From Euglena gracilis (taxonomy: Eukaryota > Euglenida > Euglenophyceae > Euglenales), in NCBI GenBank assembly GCA_039621445.1, contig CP154955.1:48840086-48904085 (forward strand): a stretch of DNA of 64,000 nucleotides. The letters run 5' to 3'. Under the pieces are notes generated by a model that was not told the origin of the DNA, made no database searches, and saw only the letters and a list, made by a program, of their open reading frames with translations. How positions within the stretch are numbered: the first letter of the stretch is position 1; each line of letters starts with the position of its first letter. Shown here piece after piece: positions 23,561 through 34,514 of this stretch. The translations under genes and the position numbers were made by a program.

Positions 23561-24412
23561 CCCCGTTTTGGGCCGCCAACCCATTGACTTTGGGTCAAAA
23601 CCGGGTCAAAAAAGTCGAAAAAAATCGAAAAAATTTTTTTTGCCCGAAACGATGTTTTTTGGCCTCCCGGACCAAAAAAGTCGAAACAAACTTGTTTTGA
23701 GCCGAAAAAAAAAAACAGCGCCCCGTTTTGGACCGCCGACCCATTCATTGACTTTGGGTCAAAACCGGGTCAAAAAAGTCGAAAAAAATCGAATTTTTTT
23801 TTTGCCCGAAACGATGTTTTTTGGCCTCCCGGAGCCGGAAAAACTGTTTTTGAGCCGAAAATGGGCGTTTTTCGACCCACCACCGCCCGCTTTCTGGCAC
23901 AAAACCCATGGAGTTCAGGCAAAAGAGCTCCATGGAGTGGGCCGGTATGTATGGAGGGGTCAATGAAGGGGTGGGTGCGCGCTTATTAAGAGCTCAGCAC
24001 TATTCAAAACCTGGTTTTCCCCCAGTGGTAAGCTTCGCTCTTACCCATAAAGGGATACGAGCTCAGCGACCCCCCCCTACCACCTACCTCAATACTGAAG
24101 GGCTTCCCATCCAACCCTGGGGGGTGTTTGTTTGGGCTGCCCAAAATAGTCCCCAGGGAATCACATCGGCGGTACAACAGGAGGAATTGGTTGCTGCTGT
24201 CCTTCTTCACTTTTTCCTTCTGCTCCTTCGCGCCATACTGATGACCCTTCCTTCGCCCGCTAGACCTTTGTTTGCGGAAATTGGCACAAACCAAAATTGC
24301 AGACCATATTTGGAAAAACTCAAATTTCAATCATCAACGCACAACCACAATTGACGCTGTGGTCTCGATCTAGCACATGGTCTCTGCTTTTGTTCCCCCG
24401 CACGGCACACAC

Positions 24413-24568
24413 CCCCAGCTGCTGCCGTTGAGCTCTCTCCGCCTGCGCTTCCAGTGCTTCCTTTTCTGCCAGAACTGCGGCCAGCTCTGCCCGCAGGGCC
24501 CTGCACTGCCGTTCCGTCAGTTTGGCCGCTGCCGAGGACGCTGCTGACAGCCTCCCCTGCTGGTCGGC
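24413..24568 (-). CDS. Exon B3, 52 codons
   Basis: Acceptor TTCTCTCCCAG|G, donor GTGTGTGCC. Opens ADQQGRLSAASSAAAKLTER then QCRALRAELAAVLAEKEALE. Neither subfamily I nor II. The downstream intron (B3 to A3) holds the 4.2-kb foldback element and is the longest in the array. Confidence 0.87.
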
Positions 24569-24922
24569 CTGGGAGAGAATGTGGAGGAGGAGGTGGCGCT
24601 GATTATTTCAGTAATTTTTTAGAAATCTTTCAGGTACCCGCTCGCTCAGCACCGTACAAAACGCAATATTGGGTTCTCCCCCAACAATCGATAACTTCCA
24701 TTCGGGTAGTAATTCTCTGGCATAACCCTGGGCGACTTCATTTTTCTTTCCTCAACCGACAGCGAAAAATGGGGAAAACGTGAAAAACAGCAGAATGCAC
24801 TGAGCGAAACAAAAATATCGAACGAAAATAAAATGCGACGCCAAAAAGGCAACGTTGAGCCTGGACACAGGGCAGCGCAAACTGTGTGCCGTCAGATTTT
24901 TGGCAAACTGGGCCGGGGTCAC

Positions 24923-25021
24923 CTGGAACGTGGCCGCGGCCTGCAGGAGTTGGGCAAAGCCGTCTGCCGCCTCCAGCAGGACGGCACTGCGGGCCAGGGC
25001 CTCCTCCTGCTCCGCCTGGCA
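24923..25021 (-). CDS. Exon A4, 33 codons
   Basis: Acceptor TGTGTCGCAG, donor GTGACC. Reads CQAEQEEALARSAVLLEAAD then GFAQLLQAAATFQ. Confidence 0.88.
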
Positions 25022-25757
25022 CTGCGACACAGTGGGGTGGGGGGAACGTCTGGGTGGCAGCCGCCAAATAAAAAAAAATTCGTCAGTTTCCGACCCGATT
25101 TCCGATGTGGTGTCGGTGGCCGCCAGGTTTGACGCAAAGCAAAATAGAACAAACAAATAGATAATGGACTCCATTGGCACTGTTCACGCAGGGCATTCGC
25201 AGAAACATCAAATACCTGGGTGGGAAGTGCCTCCATTTGAATTTGGAAAACAGCTTCACTTATCATTTCGCGCATTCAACTCAGTTTCCGACTAATTTCT
25301 CCAACTTTTTTCTACCTCAATTCAATTTCCGACGGAAGAATGCGTCTGCACCACAAAAAATTGCCCAGGGAAAATTAAAACGATGGGGCGAGTTCAGCTT
25401 TGGCGAACTTCACATCCCAAGATAATGAGTGACTGGGTATCCGATAAGCACCTTGTTTGTGGAAATAAGTTTTTTTGTCTTTTTTTTCTGGGCATCTTAA
25501 TGTGAAACTGCTTACTATGCCTTGTTTGGTTCCTGACAAAATTTTGTCAGGAGATTACAAAATGTGGCGCCCTTTAGAAGTGAAAAAAGCTTCCAGAGAC
25601 AACAACCTCAATTTCTGTGTTATAGAAGTCCAGCAGTTTTGGAACAGATTTCATTCACCTGCCCATTCATTCAGGAGAAGCACATACTTTTGCAGTTCTG
25701 ACCAGCCCTTTCACGTAGGCATCACATCATTTCTCTGCTTCTGAGCATGGGACACAC

Positions 25758-25910
25758 CAACAGCTGCTGCCATCGCCCCGCCTCCACCTGTGCCGCCAAG
25801 CATTCCCTGTCCGCTATCACCGCGGCCAGCTCTGCCTGCAGGGTCATGCACTGCCGCTCCGCCAGTTCCGCCGCCGCGGCCACTTCTGCCAGCCGCCCCC
25901 GCTGGTCCGC
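25758..25910 (-). CDS. Exon B4, 51 codons
   Basis: Acceptor CCTCTTCCAG|G, donor GTGTGTCCC. Opens ADQRGRLAEVAAAAELAERQ then CMTLQAELAAVIADRECLAA. Two Cys residues and a Trp near the end (EAGRWQQLL) are unusual for the family. Confidence 0.87.
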
Positions 25911-26225
25911 CTGGAAGAGGCGGCCGCTGCTTTGCTGCACCCCCCTCATCTGGCAATACATGCGATTTCTGAGTTTTATTTGACGGTCGCTTAACTTTTT
26001 GGAGCTGAATTCTGGGATCCTTGGTGCAAGGTGAGCAATAGCAGAAGCAGAGTAATAAAAATAAACTTGCACAACAAAAAAACTTGAAATTTTTCGCACT
26101 TATGAAAAAATTCAACAAAAATAATCTCAGCACAGAAAGAAACCGAAGAATACCAACAAAAATTTGAATGTGGAAAAGGAGCTGTGTGCGTCAGACTTTC
26201 AGCTCACCAGGCGCAGGTTACACAC

Positions 26226-26327
26226 CTGGACCCTGGCCTGGGCCCGGAGGAGTTGGGCAAAATCGTCTGCCGCCTCCAGCAGGACGGCACTGCGGGTCAA
26301 AGCCTCCTCCTCCTGCTCCGCCTGGCA
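26226..26327 (-). CDS. Exon A5, 34 codons
   Basis: Acceptor TGTGCCACAG, donor GTGTGTAACC. Reads CQAEQEEEALTRSAVLLEAA then DDFAQLLRAQARVQ. One extra Glu codon in the GAG run distinguishes it from all other A exons and shifts the heptad register by one. Confidence 0.87.
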
Positions 26328-26782
26328 CTGTGGCACAGTGGGGTGGGGGGAACCTCTGGGTGGCGGCTGCCAGAAAACATTTCATCGATTTCCAAGGTGG
26401 ACCTAGTGTTGGTGGCCGCCAGGTTGGTGCGAAATGGAACGCACCCACGTGGAATACAAATTGGGTTGGATTGTGTGGGTATTCTGAAGGGATTGTGGCA
26501 ACATGCGAAGCACCATTTTTGGGAAAACACTTTGGTGTTGTTTCGGCTTCATTGCGTGCACCTGGAAATTGTTTTGGACGGCACACACCCCAAGCTGGAT
26601 GCCATCCCCGCTTTCAAACAACTGAGGGCAGTGCTTCAGCAAGACAAAGCAGCTGTAGAACATGTTGCATTCAACTGCCGATTCGTTCAGGAGAAGCGGA
26701 AAAAGTGTTGCCGTTTCGACCGAGGGTGACGAGATATTCACACCGCCCATTCTCAACTTCTGAGCCCCAGCACGGCACACAC

Positions 26783-26935
26783 CCCCAGCTGCCGCTGTCG
26801 CTCCGCCTCAACCTGCACCGCCACGACCTCCCTGTCCGCCAGCACCACGGCCAGCTCCGCCTGCAGGGCCCCGCGCTGCCGCTCCGCGAGTTCCGCCGCC
26901 GCGGCCACTTCCGCCAGCCGCCCCCGCTGGTCGGC
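26783..26935 (-). CDS. Exon B5, 51 codons
   Basis: Acceptor CCCCACAG|G, donor GTGTGTGCC. Opens ADQRGRLAEVAAAAELAERQ then RGALQAELAVVLADREVVAV. Near-twin of B8. Confidence 0.9.
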
Positions 26936-27497
26936 CTGTGGGGAGGGGATGGCGGAGCTCAAAACTGGCAAAAAATCAAATTGATCCAAAATTGCCGAAA
27001 TGATCGCAAAGTGAGAGACTTATGCCAAATCAATCAAGATTTTGGTTTGATTCTCAAAAGATACACAGAAAATGTCGCCCAGCATCAATCATCGGAACCC
27101 CACCTTTGGCCTCCAAAACTCCATCGCCCAGCAACTCTCTGCATCGCCCAATCAAAAAGACAGGTGCTGCTAGTTGCACTTTATACCCTGTGCCCCACAT
27201 GTATGATTGAGGGGAGGAATGCAACAAAAACAGCAACACACAGGGGTTAATGCAGATTATGTGGTGCGTATTTTTCTCGACAGCCTCAAGATGTGCAATG
27301 CAAAGCTGCAGAGTTTGAATGGAAATTTCTGTAGGTGGGCTCCCCAGGGTGTACACGTTTCGACTGGAGACGCCTTGCTTTCACCTCCTCCGGGAGAATT
27401 TTTCATTATGGAACATTATTTATCACGAAATGAATGGTTGGGACAACTGATCCCAAACATTCCCACAAAAAAATCCCCCCAAAAAAACCATAAGCAA

Positions 27498-27665
27498 AGC
27501 AGTAGCTTGACATGAATTTTCAAAAAAAAATCAAGACGAATAAATATTTTTTAAATTTCCACAAAAAAAAAACCAAACCCAAAAAAAAAAAAAAAAAAAA
27601 GCAGTAGCTTGACATGAATTTTCAAAAAAAAAAATCAAGACGAATAAATATTTTTTGAATTTCCA
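27498..27665. repeat. 103-bp direct repeat joined by poly-A
   Basis: GCAGTAGCTTGACATGAATT with its next 45 bp occurs twice, separated by A-runs and a CCAAACCC block. Intronic. Confidence 0.8.
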
Positions 27666-27800
27666 CTAGCAACGAACCAAACCCCAAAGTGGAAAAAAAA
27701 TTGCACAATGTGCAAAATGTCAGAAACGCTGCTGAAACTTCAATATTGCAAAAAAAGGCAGAAAATGGAAAAAGGGCGGTCCAAACAATTACTTGCTTAC

Positions 27801-27899
27801 CTGGAAAACGGCCTCCCCCCGGAGGAGTTGGGCAAAGACGTCTGCCGCCTCCAGCAGGATGGCAGTGCGGGCCAGGGCCTCCTCCTGCTCCGCCTGGCG
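27801..27899 (-). CDS. Exon A6, 33 codons
   Basis: Acceptor TGTGCCGCAG, donor GTAAGC, the closest to a textbook donor in the array. Reads RQAEQEEALARTAILLEAAD then VFAQLLRGEAVFQ. Confidence 0.88.
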
Positions 27900-28454
27900 C
27901 TGCGGCACAGTGGAGTGGGGGAACCTCTGGATAGCGGCCGCCAGAAACTACTGCATCACATTCCGAGGTGGACATGGTGCACGGAGGGGAGAGGGAAATG
28001 CGCTAGTGAGGCCCAGAAAAATATGTGTAAAAAAATGCCCCAAAATGCACATTTCGGGAAAAATGTGCAAATGAGCAAAATCACAAAAATGCAAAAAAAT
28101 ACCCAAGAACACAACAAGTTGCCAACAGAAATGAATTGGGAATGAATGTTGTCACCCCTTACAAACCAAAGAAACGGGTATTGCACAAACGATTGCAGTC
28201 TGATCCCAAAATGTCTTTGAGCCCGACAAACTCCAGGAAACGAAAGTTCTATTTCAATGACATTTTTCCATCATCGAAATTGGTTCCAGGGAGGCGATTA
28301 TTATCCGAGGGAGATCGTTTGTGCGGTTACAACATGAGAGGAGAACTCGTGATTGTTTTGGACGCAGAGGGAGGGAGGGTCCGGACCCACACACCCGCCC
28401 TCTAACCCTCCCCGACTAACACCCCCTGGGCCGACAAATCAAAACTTCGAACCC

Positions 28455-28511
28455 CCCCCCCCCCCCCCCCCCGGAAGAAAGGTGAAAGACACTGAGAAAA
28501 ATTCTTTCTGC

Positions 28512-28556
<45 letters not shown>

Positions 28557-28586
28557 AAGGGAAAGAAAAAAAAAAAAAAAAAAAAA
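28455..28586. repeat. Adjacent poly-C and poly-A runs
   Basis: About 20 C followed 40 bp later by about 60 A with one GGAAGGG interruption. Just before it (28395-28450) is a truncated relative of the elements at 57124 and 60150. Confidence 0.85.
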
Positions 28587-28943
28587 CAAAACCCACTGGC
28601 AATCCATCCCAATGAAAACTCCTGTTTGCGAAAAATTGCCATTTTTGGGGTATGTGAGGGTAATTTTTGAGGAGCCGGATTTGACAAACAAATCCTTGAT
28701 TACAAATCCCCACCTGCATTCATACCCCGACTTGCATACCCTTCGACTGGCCAACCAAACCTGATCCTACTGCGAACTCACACCTTTGCAGAGAAAAATT
28801 GGCACAAACCAGGTTAGGAATATATTTGGGAATGCGGACTTCCGAAGCATTATTATTGAACACGTTGGATTTCCCTTGTGGCTTCGATCTCATTCCAGAG
28901 AAGCACCTCATCTTCACATCGGATCTGACGCATGGCTACACAC

Positions 28944-29099
28944 CAAAAGCTGCCGCTGTCGCTCCGCCTCCGCCTGCCCCGCCAGTGCTTGCCTCTCCGC
29001 CCCCACAGCGGCCAGCTCCGCCTGCAGCGCCTCGCACTGCCGCCCGGCCTGCTCCTCCGCCGCTGCGGCCAACAGTGCCCGCCGCCCCCGCTGGTCCGC
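28944..29099 (-). CDS. Exon B6, 52 codons
   Basis: Acceptor CTCGCCCCAG|G, donor GTGTGTAGC. Opens ADQRGRRALLAAAAEEQAGR then QCEALQAELAAVGAERQALA. B subfamily II, nearly identical to B2 (18677) although B3-B5 of other types lie between, which points to gene conversion or block duplication. Confidence 0.88.
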
Positions 29100-29231
29100 C
29101 TGGGGCGAGGAGGGGGGGGGGCTGGTTAGCGCTCACTGTTTTGCGTTTTTCCATGTGCGGTCTTTTATCAACGAGCAAAATACAGTCTTTTGCTGTTCCC
29201 CCACACATTCGCTGGGGGGGGGGTCACAGAC

Positions 29232-29330
29232 CTGGAACGAGGCCTCGGCCTGGATAAGTTGCGCAAAGTCGTTTGCCGCCTCCAGCTGCACGGTATTGCG
29301 CGTAAGGCTCTCCTCCTGCTCTGCCTGGTA
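29232..29330 (-). CDS. Exon A7, 33 codons (most diverged A)
   Basis: Acceptor CATGCCACAG, donor GTCTGTGACC. Reads YQAEQEESLTRNTVQLEAAN then DFAQLIQAEASFQ. Still open and with intact splice sites despite about ten changes from the A consensus. Confidence 0.82.
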
Positions 29331-29763
29331 CTGTGGCATGGGATGGCTGGAATAGAGCGTCAAGCTGGAAAATTTGGCTGGCTGGAAAGAGGGTGCTTGG
29401 CTGACCCCCCCCCCCGTTGATGTCCCGGGGTTGAAACGAGCCCGACTCGGGATCAAACCATATGCCAAAAAAATTGTGTGGGTCGGGGGATGGGCTGTTT
29501 GGGCTGTCAGTGTATTCCTTTGCTTCGCCTTCGTTGTGCGCTCCAGGAGGTTTATTTGTGCATACAAAATGGATGTCTTTGCAACAACTGAGGGCCCGTC
29601 CCTCGCCCACAATCCCCACCCATCCAGGCAGAGAAAGCTGGCGTGTTCCAACGGTTTTGGAAGACATTTCAATCACACGCCGGCTCATTCATCATACAAA
29701 TTCCTTTGCGGGTCCTCCTGTTGGTGGTGCGCCCTTCTCTTTTCCGACCCCGGCACAACACAC

Positions 29764-29895
29764 CACCAGCTGCTGCTGCTGCTCCGCCTCCAGGGCTTCC
29801 CTGCCCGCCAGCACCGCGGCCAGCTCCGCCTGCTGGGCCGCAGACCGCCGCTCGGCTTGCTGCGCCATCGTTGCCAGCCGTCCCCGCTGTTCCGT
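29764..29895 (-). CDS. Exon B7, 44 codons (diverged)
   Basis: Acceptor CTGCCCCAG|A, donor GTGTGTTG. Opens TEQRGRLATMAQQAERRSAA then QQAELAAVLAGREALEAEQQ. Shorter than other B exons, with a Gln run before the donor coming from a CAG/CTG microsatellite inside the exon. Confidence 0.85.
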
Positions 29896-30214
29896 CTGGG
29901 GCAGGAACGGCTGGCCAACCTTTTTTATTGTTTTTTTCCGGAACCACCTCATTTTGTTGCAAAAATACGTTGCTTGTTTTCTTCATGGGGGGCTCAATTT
30001 TATTGCAGGACCCACGAGAGATTTGATTTTAACCCGGATGGGCACTAGCGTAACAAGAAGAATGAAAATTATGAACAACAAAAACAATCTCAATCAGGAT
30101 ATCATTGATACTATAATATCATCATATCATAATATTGATCCTTTAAGAAAGAAGGGCGGCCTAAAAATGTGCGCTGGCATCACATTTTACGCAATCCAGG
30201 AGGAGTTTACATAC

Positions 30215-30313
30215 CTGGACCGTCACCTCGGCCTGGAGGAGTTGGGCGAAGACATCAGCCGCTTCAAGCAGGACGGCACTGCGGGCGAGGGCCTCCTCCT
30301 GCTCCGCCTGGCG
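30215..30313 (-). CDS. Exon A8, 33 codons
   Basis: Acceptor TGTGCCGCAG, donor GTATGTAAAC. Reads RQAEQEEALARSAVLLEAAD then VFAQLLQAEVTVQ. An inverted-end element (30350-30577) sits just upstream in the intron. Confidence 0.88.
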
Positions 30314-30349
30314 CTGCGGCACAGTGGGGGGAACCTCTGGGTGGTCAGG

Positions 30350-30577
30350 CTTCGTTTTACCAACCCCTAGGGAGAGGGGTGTCTTCTGCTATGGGTTGTC
30401 ACAGGCGGGGGGTCGGTTTTGGACCACCCCGGTGCCTGCCGGCCAAGCCAATTTACCCTTAAAAATGGCCCCCCAGCGGGTGTGCTATAGCACTGCCCAT
30501 CCCAAACCTGACCACCCCGGGGGGGGGTCGAAAGTGCTCTGCCCCCCCTGCCTGCCTATGGCAAAAAAAGAAACCTG
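30350..30577. mobile_element. Inverted-terminal element (CAGGCTTC type)
   Basis: Left end CAGGCTTCGTTTTACCAA, right end GGCAAAAAAAGAAACCTG; flanks match at only 5 of 8. Related left ends (CAGGCTGTTTTTTACCAA) occur at 6718 and at 63968, where the window ends inside one. Confidence 0.5.
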
Positions 30578-31127
30578 CTGGTGGCCACCAGAAAATGAAT
30601 AAATAATAACCAATATCTGGGGTGGACCTGGAGCCAGCCACCAGGTTGGAAAAAGGGACGCAACATAGCTGGTGTGGTTCACAGAAAAGTTCACTCCTGG
30701 TCCTCAAATGCTTGAGAATTGTCTGCAGCTGAATTCTGATCCAAACCTTGTGCTTGTTTTCTACAGAAATCACCTTTTGGGTTTTATTTGGTGCCTGCAT
30801 CCACAGCCTTCAGAAAAAATACGACGGAGACTTCCGTTGTATGTGAATTTCACAGCCCTTAATACTGACCATCCAAAAAAAGCAATCATTCTTTAAATAA
30901 TAAGATTTTGAGCAGGAAAGAAATGACTGCAGGTGTCCTCCCTTTGGTTTCTGGCAAACCGCTGTAATCAGGTGACAAACTACGGGTGTCCTTTCAGAAA
31001 TGAGCACAGAAAAAGCATACATTTCTGCTGCAGTTTAAATGTTTTCTTTGGTTGCACACTAGGTCAGCACCACAACAGTGAATATGCATTCACTTCTGCG
31101 GGGCATTTGAAAGAAATGTCTTACAAA

Positions 31128-31366
31128 CAGAGGTTTTTTGGACCCAGGGGGTCCGGACCCACCGACCCACCCCCTGGGGGGTGCCCTGTGGGGAAGGCCG
31201 GGGGGGGGTCGGGGATCCACTTTGGGGGGGGGTCAATTTTGGGGTTAAAAAAAATCTCGGCGCTTTGCGCCGAAAATGGACGGTACCCACCCAGCCCGAC
31301 CGAACCTCCCACCCCCTCTCGCCGGGACCTGCCCTCCCCGGGTCATGAAACTTAAAAAAATATCTG
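31128..31366. mobile_element. Inverted-terminal element, CAGGGG-T7 family, copy 3
   Basis: Starts CAGAGGTTTTTTGGA and ends CTTAAAAAAATATCTG. Flanks CTTACAAA and CTTCCAAA, 7/8. The core has the same GGCGCTTTGCGCCGAAAAT hairpin as copies 1 and 2. Confidence 0.75.
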
Positions 31367-31537
31367 CTTCCAAAACTGTTGGTTTGTGTCAACCTTTTCT
31401 TCCAGGGATGTTCGGTGTCATTTGGACAAATTACGGGCTCCATTGTTGTTGCGGGGTGGCGATGGAATCGCAATCATCTACCCACACAAATAGGGCCACC
31501 CCTGTTCTCAACTTCTGAGCCCCAGCACGGCACACAC

Positions 31538-31690
31538 CCCAAGCTGCCGCTGTCGCTCCGCCTCAACCTGCACCGCCACGACCTCCCTGTCCGCCAGCAC
31601 CACGGCCAGCTCCGCCTGCAGGGCCCCGCGCTGCTGCTCCGCCAGTTCCGCCGCCGCGGCCACTTCTGCCAGCCGCCCCCGCTGGTCCGC
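31538..31690 (-). CDS. Exon B8, 51 codons
   Basis: Acceptor CTCGCCTCAG|G, donor GTGTGTGCC. Opens ADQRGRLAEVAAAAELAEQQ. It differs from B5 (26783) by a single residue, and the similarity continues into the downstream intron (TTCTGAGCCCCAGCACGG on the plus strand), so one copied the other recently. Confidence 0.9.
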
Positions 31691-32108
31691 CTGAGGCGAG
31701 GAGGGTGCAGGGACAGGGGACGCGGCGCTGGTGCTGCTTGTTCCACTTAACAATGTTTACGATGGAGGGCAGGAATGAAACAAAACAACACATGGGAGGA
31801 TAATGCAGATGGTGTGGGACATATTCTTTTTGGAAACCTTGACCACCCCCCAAAGATGTGCAGTGCAAAACTGCAAACTTTGCATGTAAACTCCTGCAGG
31901 TGCTCCCCAGGGTTTACACTTTCCGACTGGAGAGGCCTGGAAAACCACCCACACAGCAGGCTGGCATGTCGAGGTGGAAGATTTGCACAGATGCGCAAGA
32001 CGACAGGAATACAGCTTAAATGCCCAACCTCCTAAAAAAACTTATATTTGCAAAAAAAATGGCAGAAGTTGAAAAAGGAAAAATGGCGGCCAAAATTGTG
32101 GGGGTTAC

Positions 32109-32207
32109 CTGGAAAATGGCCTCGGCCCGGAGGAGTTGGGCAAAGACGTCTGCCGCCTCCAGCAGGACGGCACTGCGGGCCAGGGCCTCCTCCTGCTCCA
32201 CCTGGTG
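32109..32207 (-). CDS. Exon A9, 33 codons
   Basis: Acceptor CGTGCCGCAG, donor GTAACC. Reads HQVEQEEALARSAVLLEAAD then VFAQLLRAEAIFQ. The upstream intron carries the GTGGCCGCCAGGTTGGTGC segment shared with the intron before A5. Confidence 0.88.
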
Positions 32208-32619
32208 CTGCGGCACGGTGGGGGTGGGGGGAACGTCTGGGTGGTGTCTATTGCACATATTTCTAAGGTGGACCTGGTGTTAGTGGCCGCCAGGTTGGTG
32301 CAAAATGGAATGTACTATCAATTAAATAGTGAATTCCATGTGGAATACACATCGGATTGGGTTGTGTGAGCGTCTTGATGGGAATATGACAACGCACGAA
32401 GAACAATTTTCAAAAAGAGGGTTTCTTTCGACGGTCAGAAAATACGCCAGAAACCCCAAATCCTCTTCCCTGTGAGCACGGATCACATTTCCAATGCGTT
32501 TTTTCCAACAAAGGCATAATGACAGCATCAGCATATTCTATGCCGTTCCGACCGGGGGTGACAAGAGGTCCATACAGCCCTTCATCTGGACGTTTCTTGA
32601 GCCCCAGCACGGCACACAC

Positions 32620-32763
32620 CACCAGCTGCTGCCGTCGCTCCGCGTCAACCTGTGCCGCCACGGCTTCCCTATCCGCCAGCACCGCCGCCAGCTCCGCCTG
32701 CAGGGCCCCGCGCTGCCGCTCCGCTGTTACGGCCACTTCTGCCAGCCGCCCCCGCTGGTCCGC
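32620..32763 (-). CDS. Exon B9, 48 codons
   Basis: Acceptor GCGCCACAG|G, donor GTGTGTGCC after CTG GTG. Opens ADQRGRLAEVAVTAERQRGA then LQAELAAVLADREAVAAQVD. B subfamily I, with three residues lost in the AAAELAERQ segment. Confidence 0.88.
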
Positions 32764-33080
32764 CTGTGGCGCGGATGGCAGGGAGACAGAAAGAGGCGAG
32801 CGTTGGCGCTGAAAATTACAGTTGTCCTCCGGTGCTCCCCATTTGGCAGTATATATTATTGGGGGATCCACAACAATAGTTTTGCCCTATTCTGAGCGCA
32901 AATCTCCAGCAGGATCTGTATGAATTTCATCTTGACTTCTTGGAAATTGTGTGCATAAAAAATTGTATATTGTATAAAAAACTGTAATTGCAAAGTACTT
33001 CACCGCAAAAACAACAACAGAAAATCCAACAAAGAATACCACAAAAGTTGGAAAAGGGGCGGCCAAACGGGGATACACAC

Positions 33081-33179
33081 CTGGACCGTGGCCTCGGCCC
33101 AGAGGAGTTGGGCGAAGCCGTCTGCCGTCTCCAGCAGGACGGCACTGCGGGCCAGGGCCTCCTCCTGCTCCGCCTGGTG
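33081..33179 (-). CDS. Exon A10, 33 codons
   Basis: Acceptor CCGTGCCGCAG, donor GTGTGT. Reads HQAEQEEALARSAVLLETAD then GFAQLLWAEATVQ. First A exon in transcript order. Thr replaces the usual Ala before Asp and Trp the usual Gln/Arg after LL. Confidence 0.88.
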
Positions 33180-33422
33180 CTGCGGCACGGTGGGGTGGGG
33201 GGAACCTCCGTTTGGTGACCACAGGAACAAACATTGCGTCGGTTTCCGGGGTGGACCAAATACACAATTGGATAGGAGGAACGCTCTGACGGGAATGCAG
33301 CAGCATCAAAAAAAAATCTCTAAATCGGCCAAAACATACCAGACCCCGACCATCATACCACTTGGATGATCCCCCTGTGCCTACAGATAGCACTGCCACT
33401 CATCTTGCGGAATCGGCCATAC

Positions 33423-33551
33423 ATGGCGTGCGGTGGCAGTGTGGGCATCGAGCCAAGCGCCGACGAGAGTGACCATGCCGTCCATGGCCTCCGTGGCGAC
33501 AGCGTACCGCGCCTCGCTCTCGGTCAGTTCAAGGTTGGTCAGGCTGCCACC
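33423..33551 (-). CDS. Exon C3, 43 codons
   Basis: Acceptor CCACTGCAG|G, donor GTATGG. Opens GGSLTNLELTESEARYAVAT then EAMDGMVTLVGAWLD. The expected E3 exon is missing: the next exon downstream is the first A exon, so the D-C-E array ends after D-C. Confidence 0.87.
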
Positions 33552-34514
33552 CTGCAGTGGGGTTAATCAATGTGCGTGTGAGTAGGGTGGGTTTGGTGGG
33601 CGTGTTGGTTGGTTGTTGTTTCACACGGGTATCGTGTGTGTCAGAAGATTTTCAAACGTGTCGAAGGCTGGAGGAATGCCATAATGAATAAGACCCTTTT
33701 TTGCAAATGCGTCAGGGGGTTATAAAACGCATCCGAACTGAGGTTTCTCTTTCTGAGTGTCAATGCGGAAACCGGGGGTGAACAAACCGAAATACATCGG
33801 CAGAACACTTTCAAGGATTTGTTAGAGACCCAGGGCCCTCCCACCCATCTGGTTCTGTGTGAGACCCCTCCTGGGGGGGGGGCTCTCTGTGGAGAAATTT
33901 TAATCAAACCCTCACTTTTCATCCTTTTGACCTTTGCTGAAAATGTCAGTGGTGCAAAACTGTTTAGCTTTACCAGAAGGGGGAAAAAAGAAAAAACCAT
34001 TTTGAAGCACTGATGATTGCAGGAATTGTCAGCTAGGCCCACACCCAGACACCGAAGAGCGAGAACCTAGAGGGGCACTCACCCCTGGACCCACCCACCC
34101 ATCCACCTATGGCTTCCGGGCAACGAAGAGGCCAGCCACTATTGCCCATGTGAGTTGCCTGTAAAAGCGAACTGTTCTCTACCTTCTCCTTGTTGTGAGA
34201 AAATGACTTGCATCCAGGGCAACAGATGGGTGAATTTGGACAGAAGAGCCTTCAGCAACTCTTGGGTTTGATAGTGGAAGCAGGGCGGAAGAACACTGGT
34301 AAGAAATATAACTGGATGAGGGGAAGAATACAGTCTGCCTTCCAAAATGGCCCAGAATTTGAGAGGCCGAAAATGAACAAATATCCTTCTTGTATGAGTC
34401 AAAGAGTTTCGCCAATGTTTTCCGTCACAAGTATGTCGGAACCAACTTTATGATTCCTCCAATTTTGGGCAGATCACAATTAAAACCTTGGGGGGAGGGG
34501 GTGATTGTGCCCCT

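Larger units (their letters stand above)
19921..24119. mobile_element. Foldback element with inverted ends and a 19-bp satellite core
   Basis: The ends are inverted: CAGGGTTGGATGGGAAGCC at the left and its near-perfect complement at the right. Eight bases flank each end, GGGGGTGG (19913-19920) and GGGGGTGT (24120-24127), 7/8 alike. Inward, a second inverted pair (AGGTTTTGAATAGTGCTGAG from 20371; complement ending near 24011) continues through tandem GTCGAAAAACGCTCATTTT-type units. The left arm abuts the 19-bp satellite and the right arm a 550-bp palindrome. No transposase frame is visible, so it is non-autonomous. The CAGGG start and 8-bp duplication are hAT-like; the class is inferred. Confidence 0.72.
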
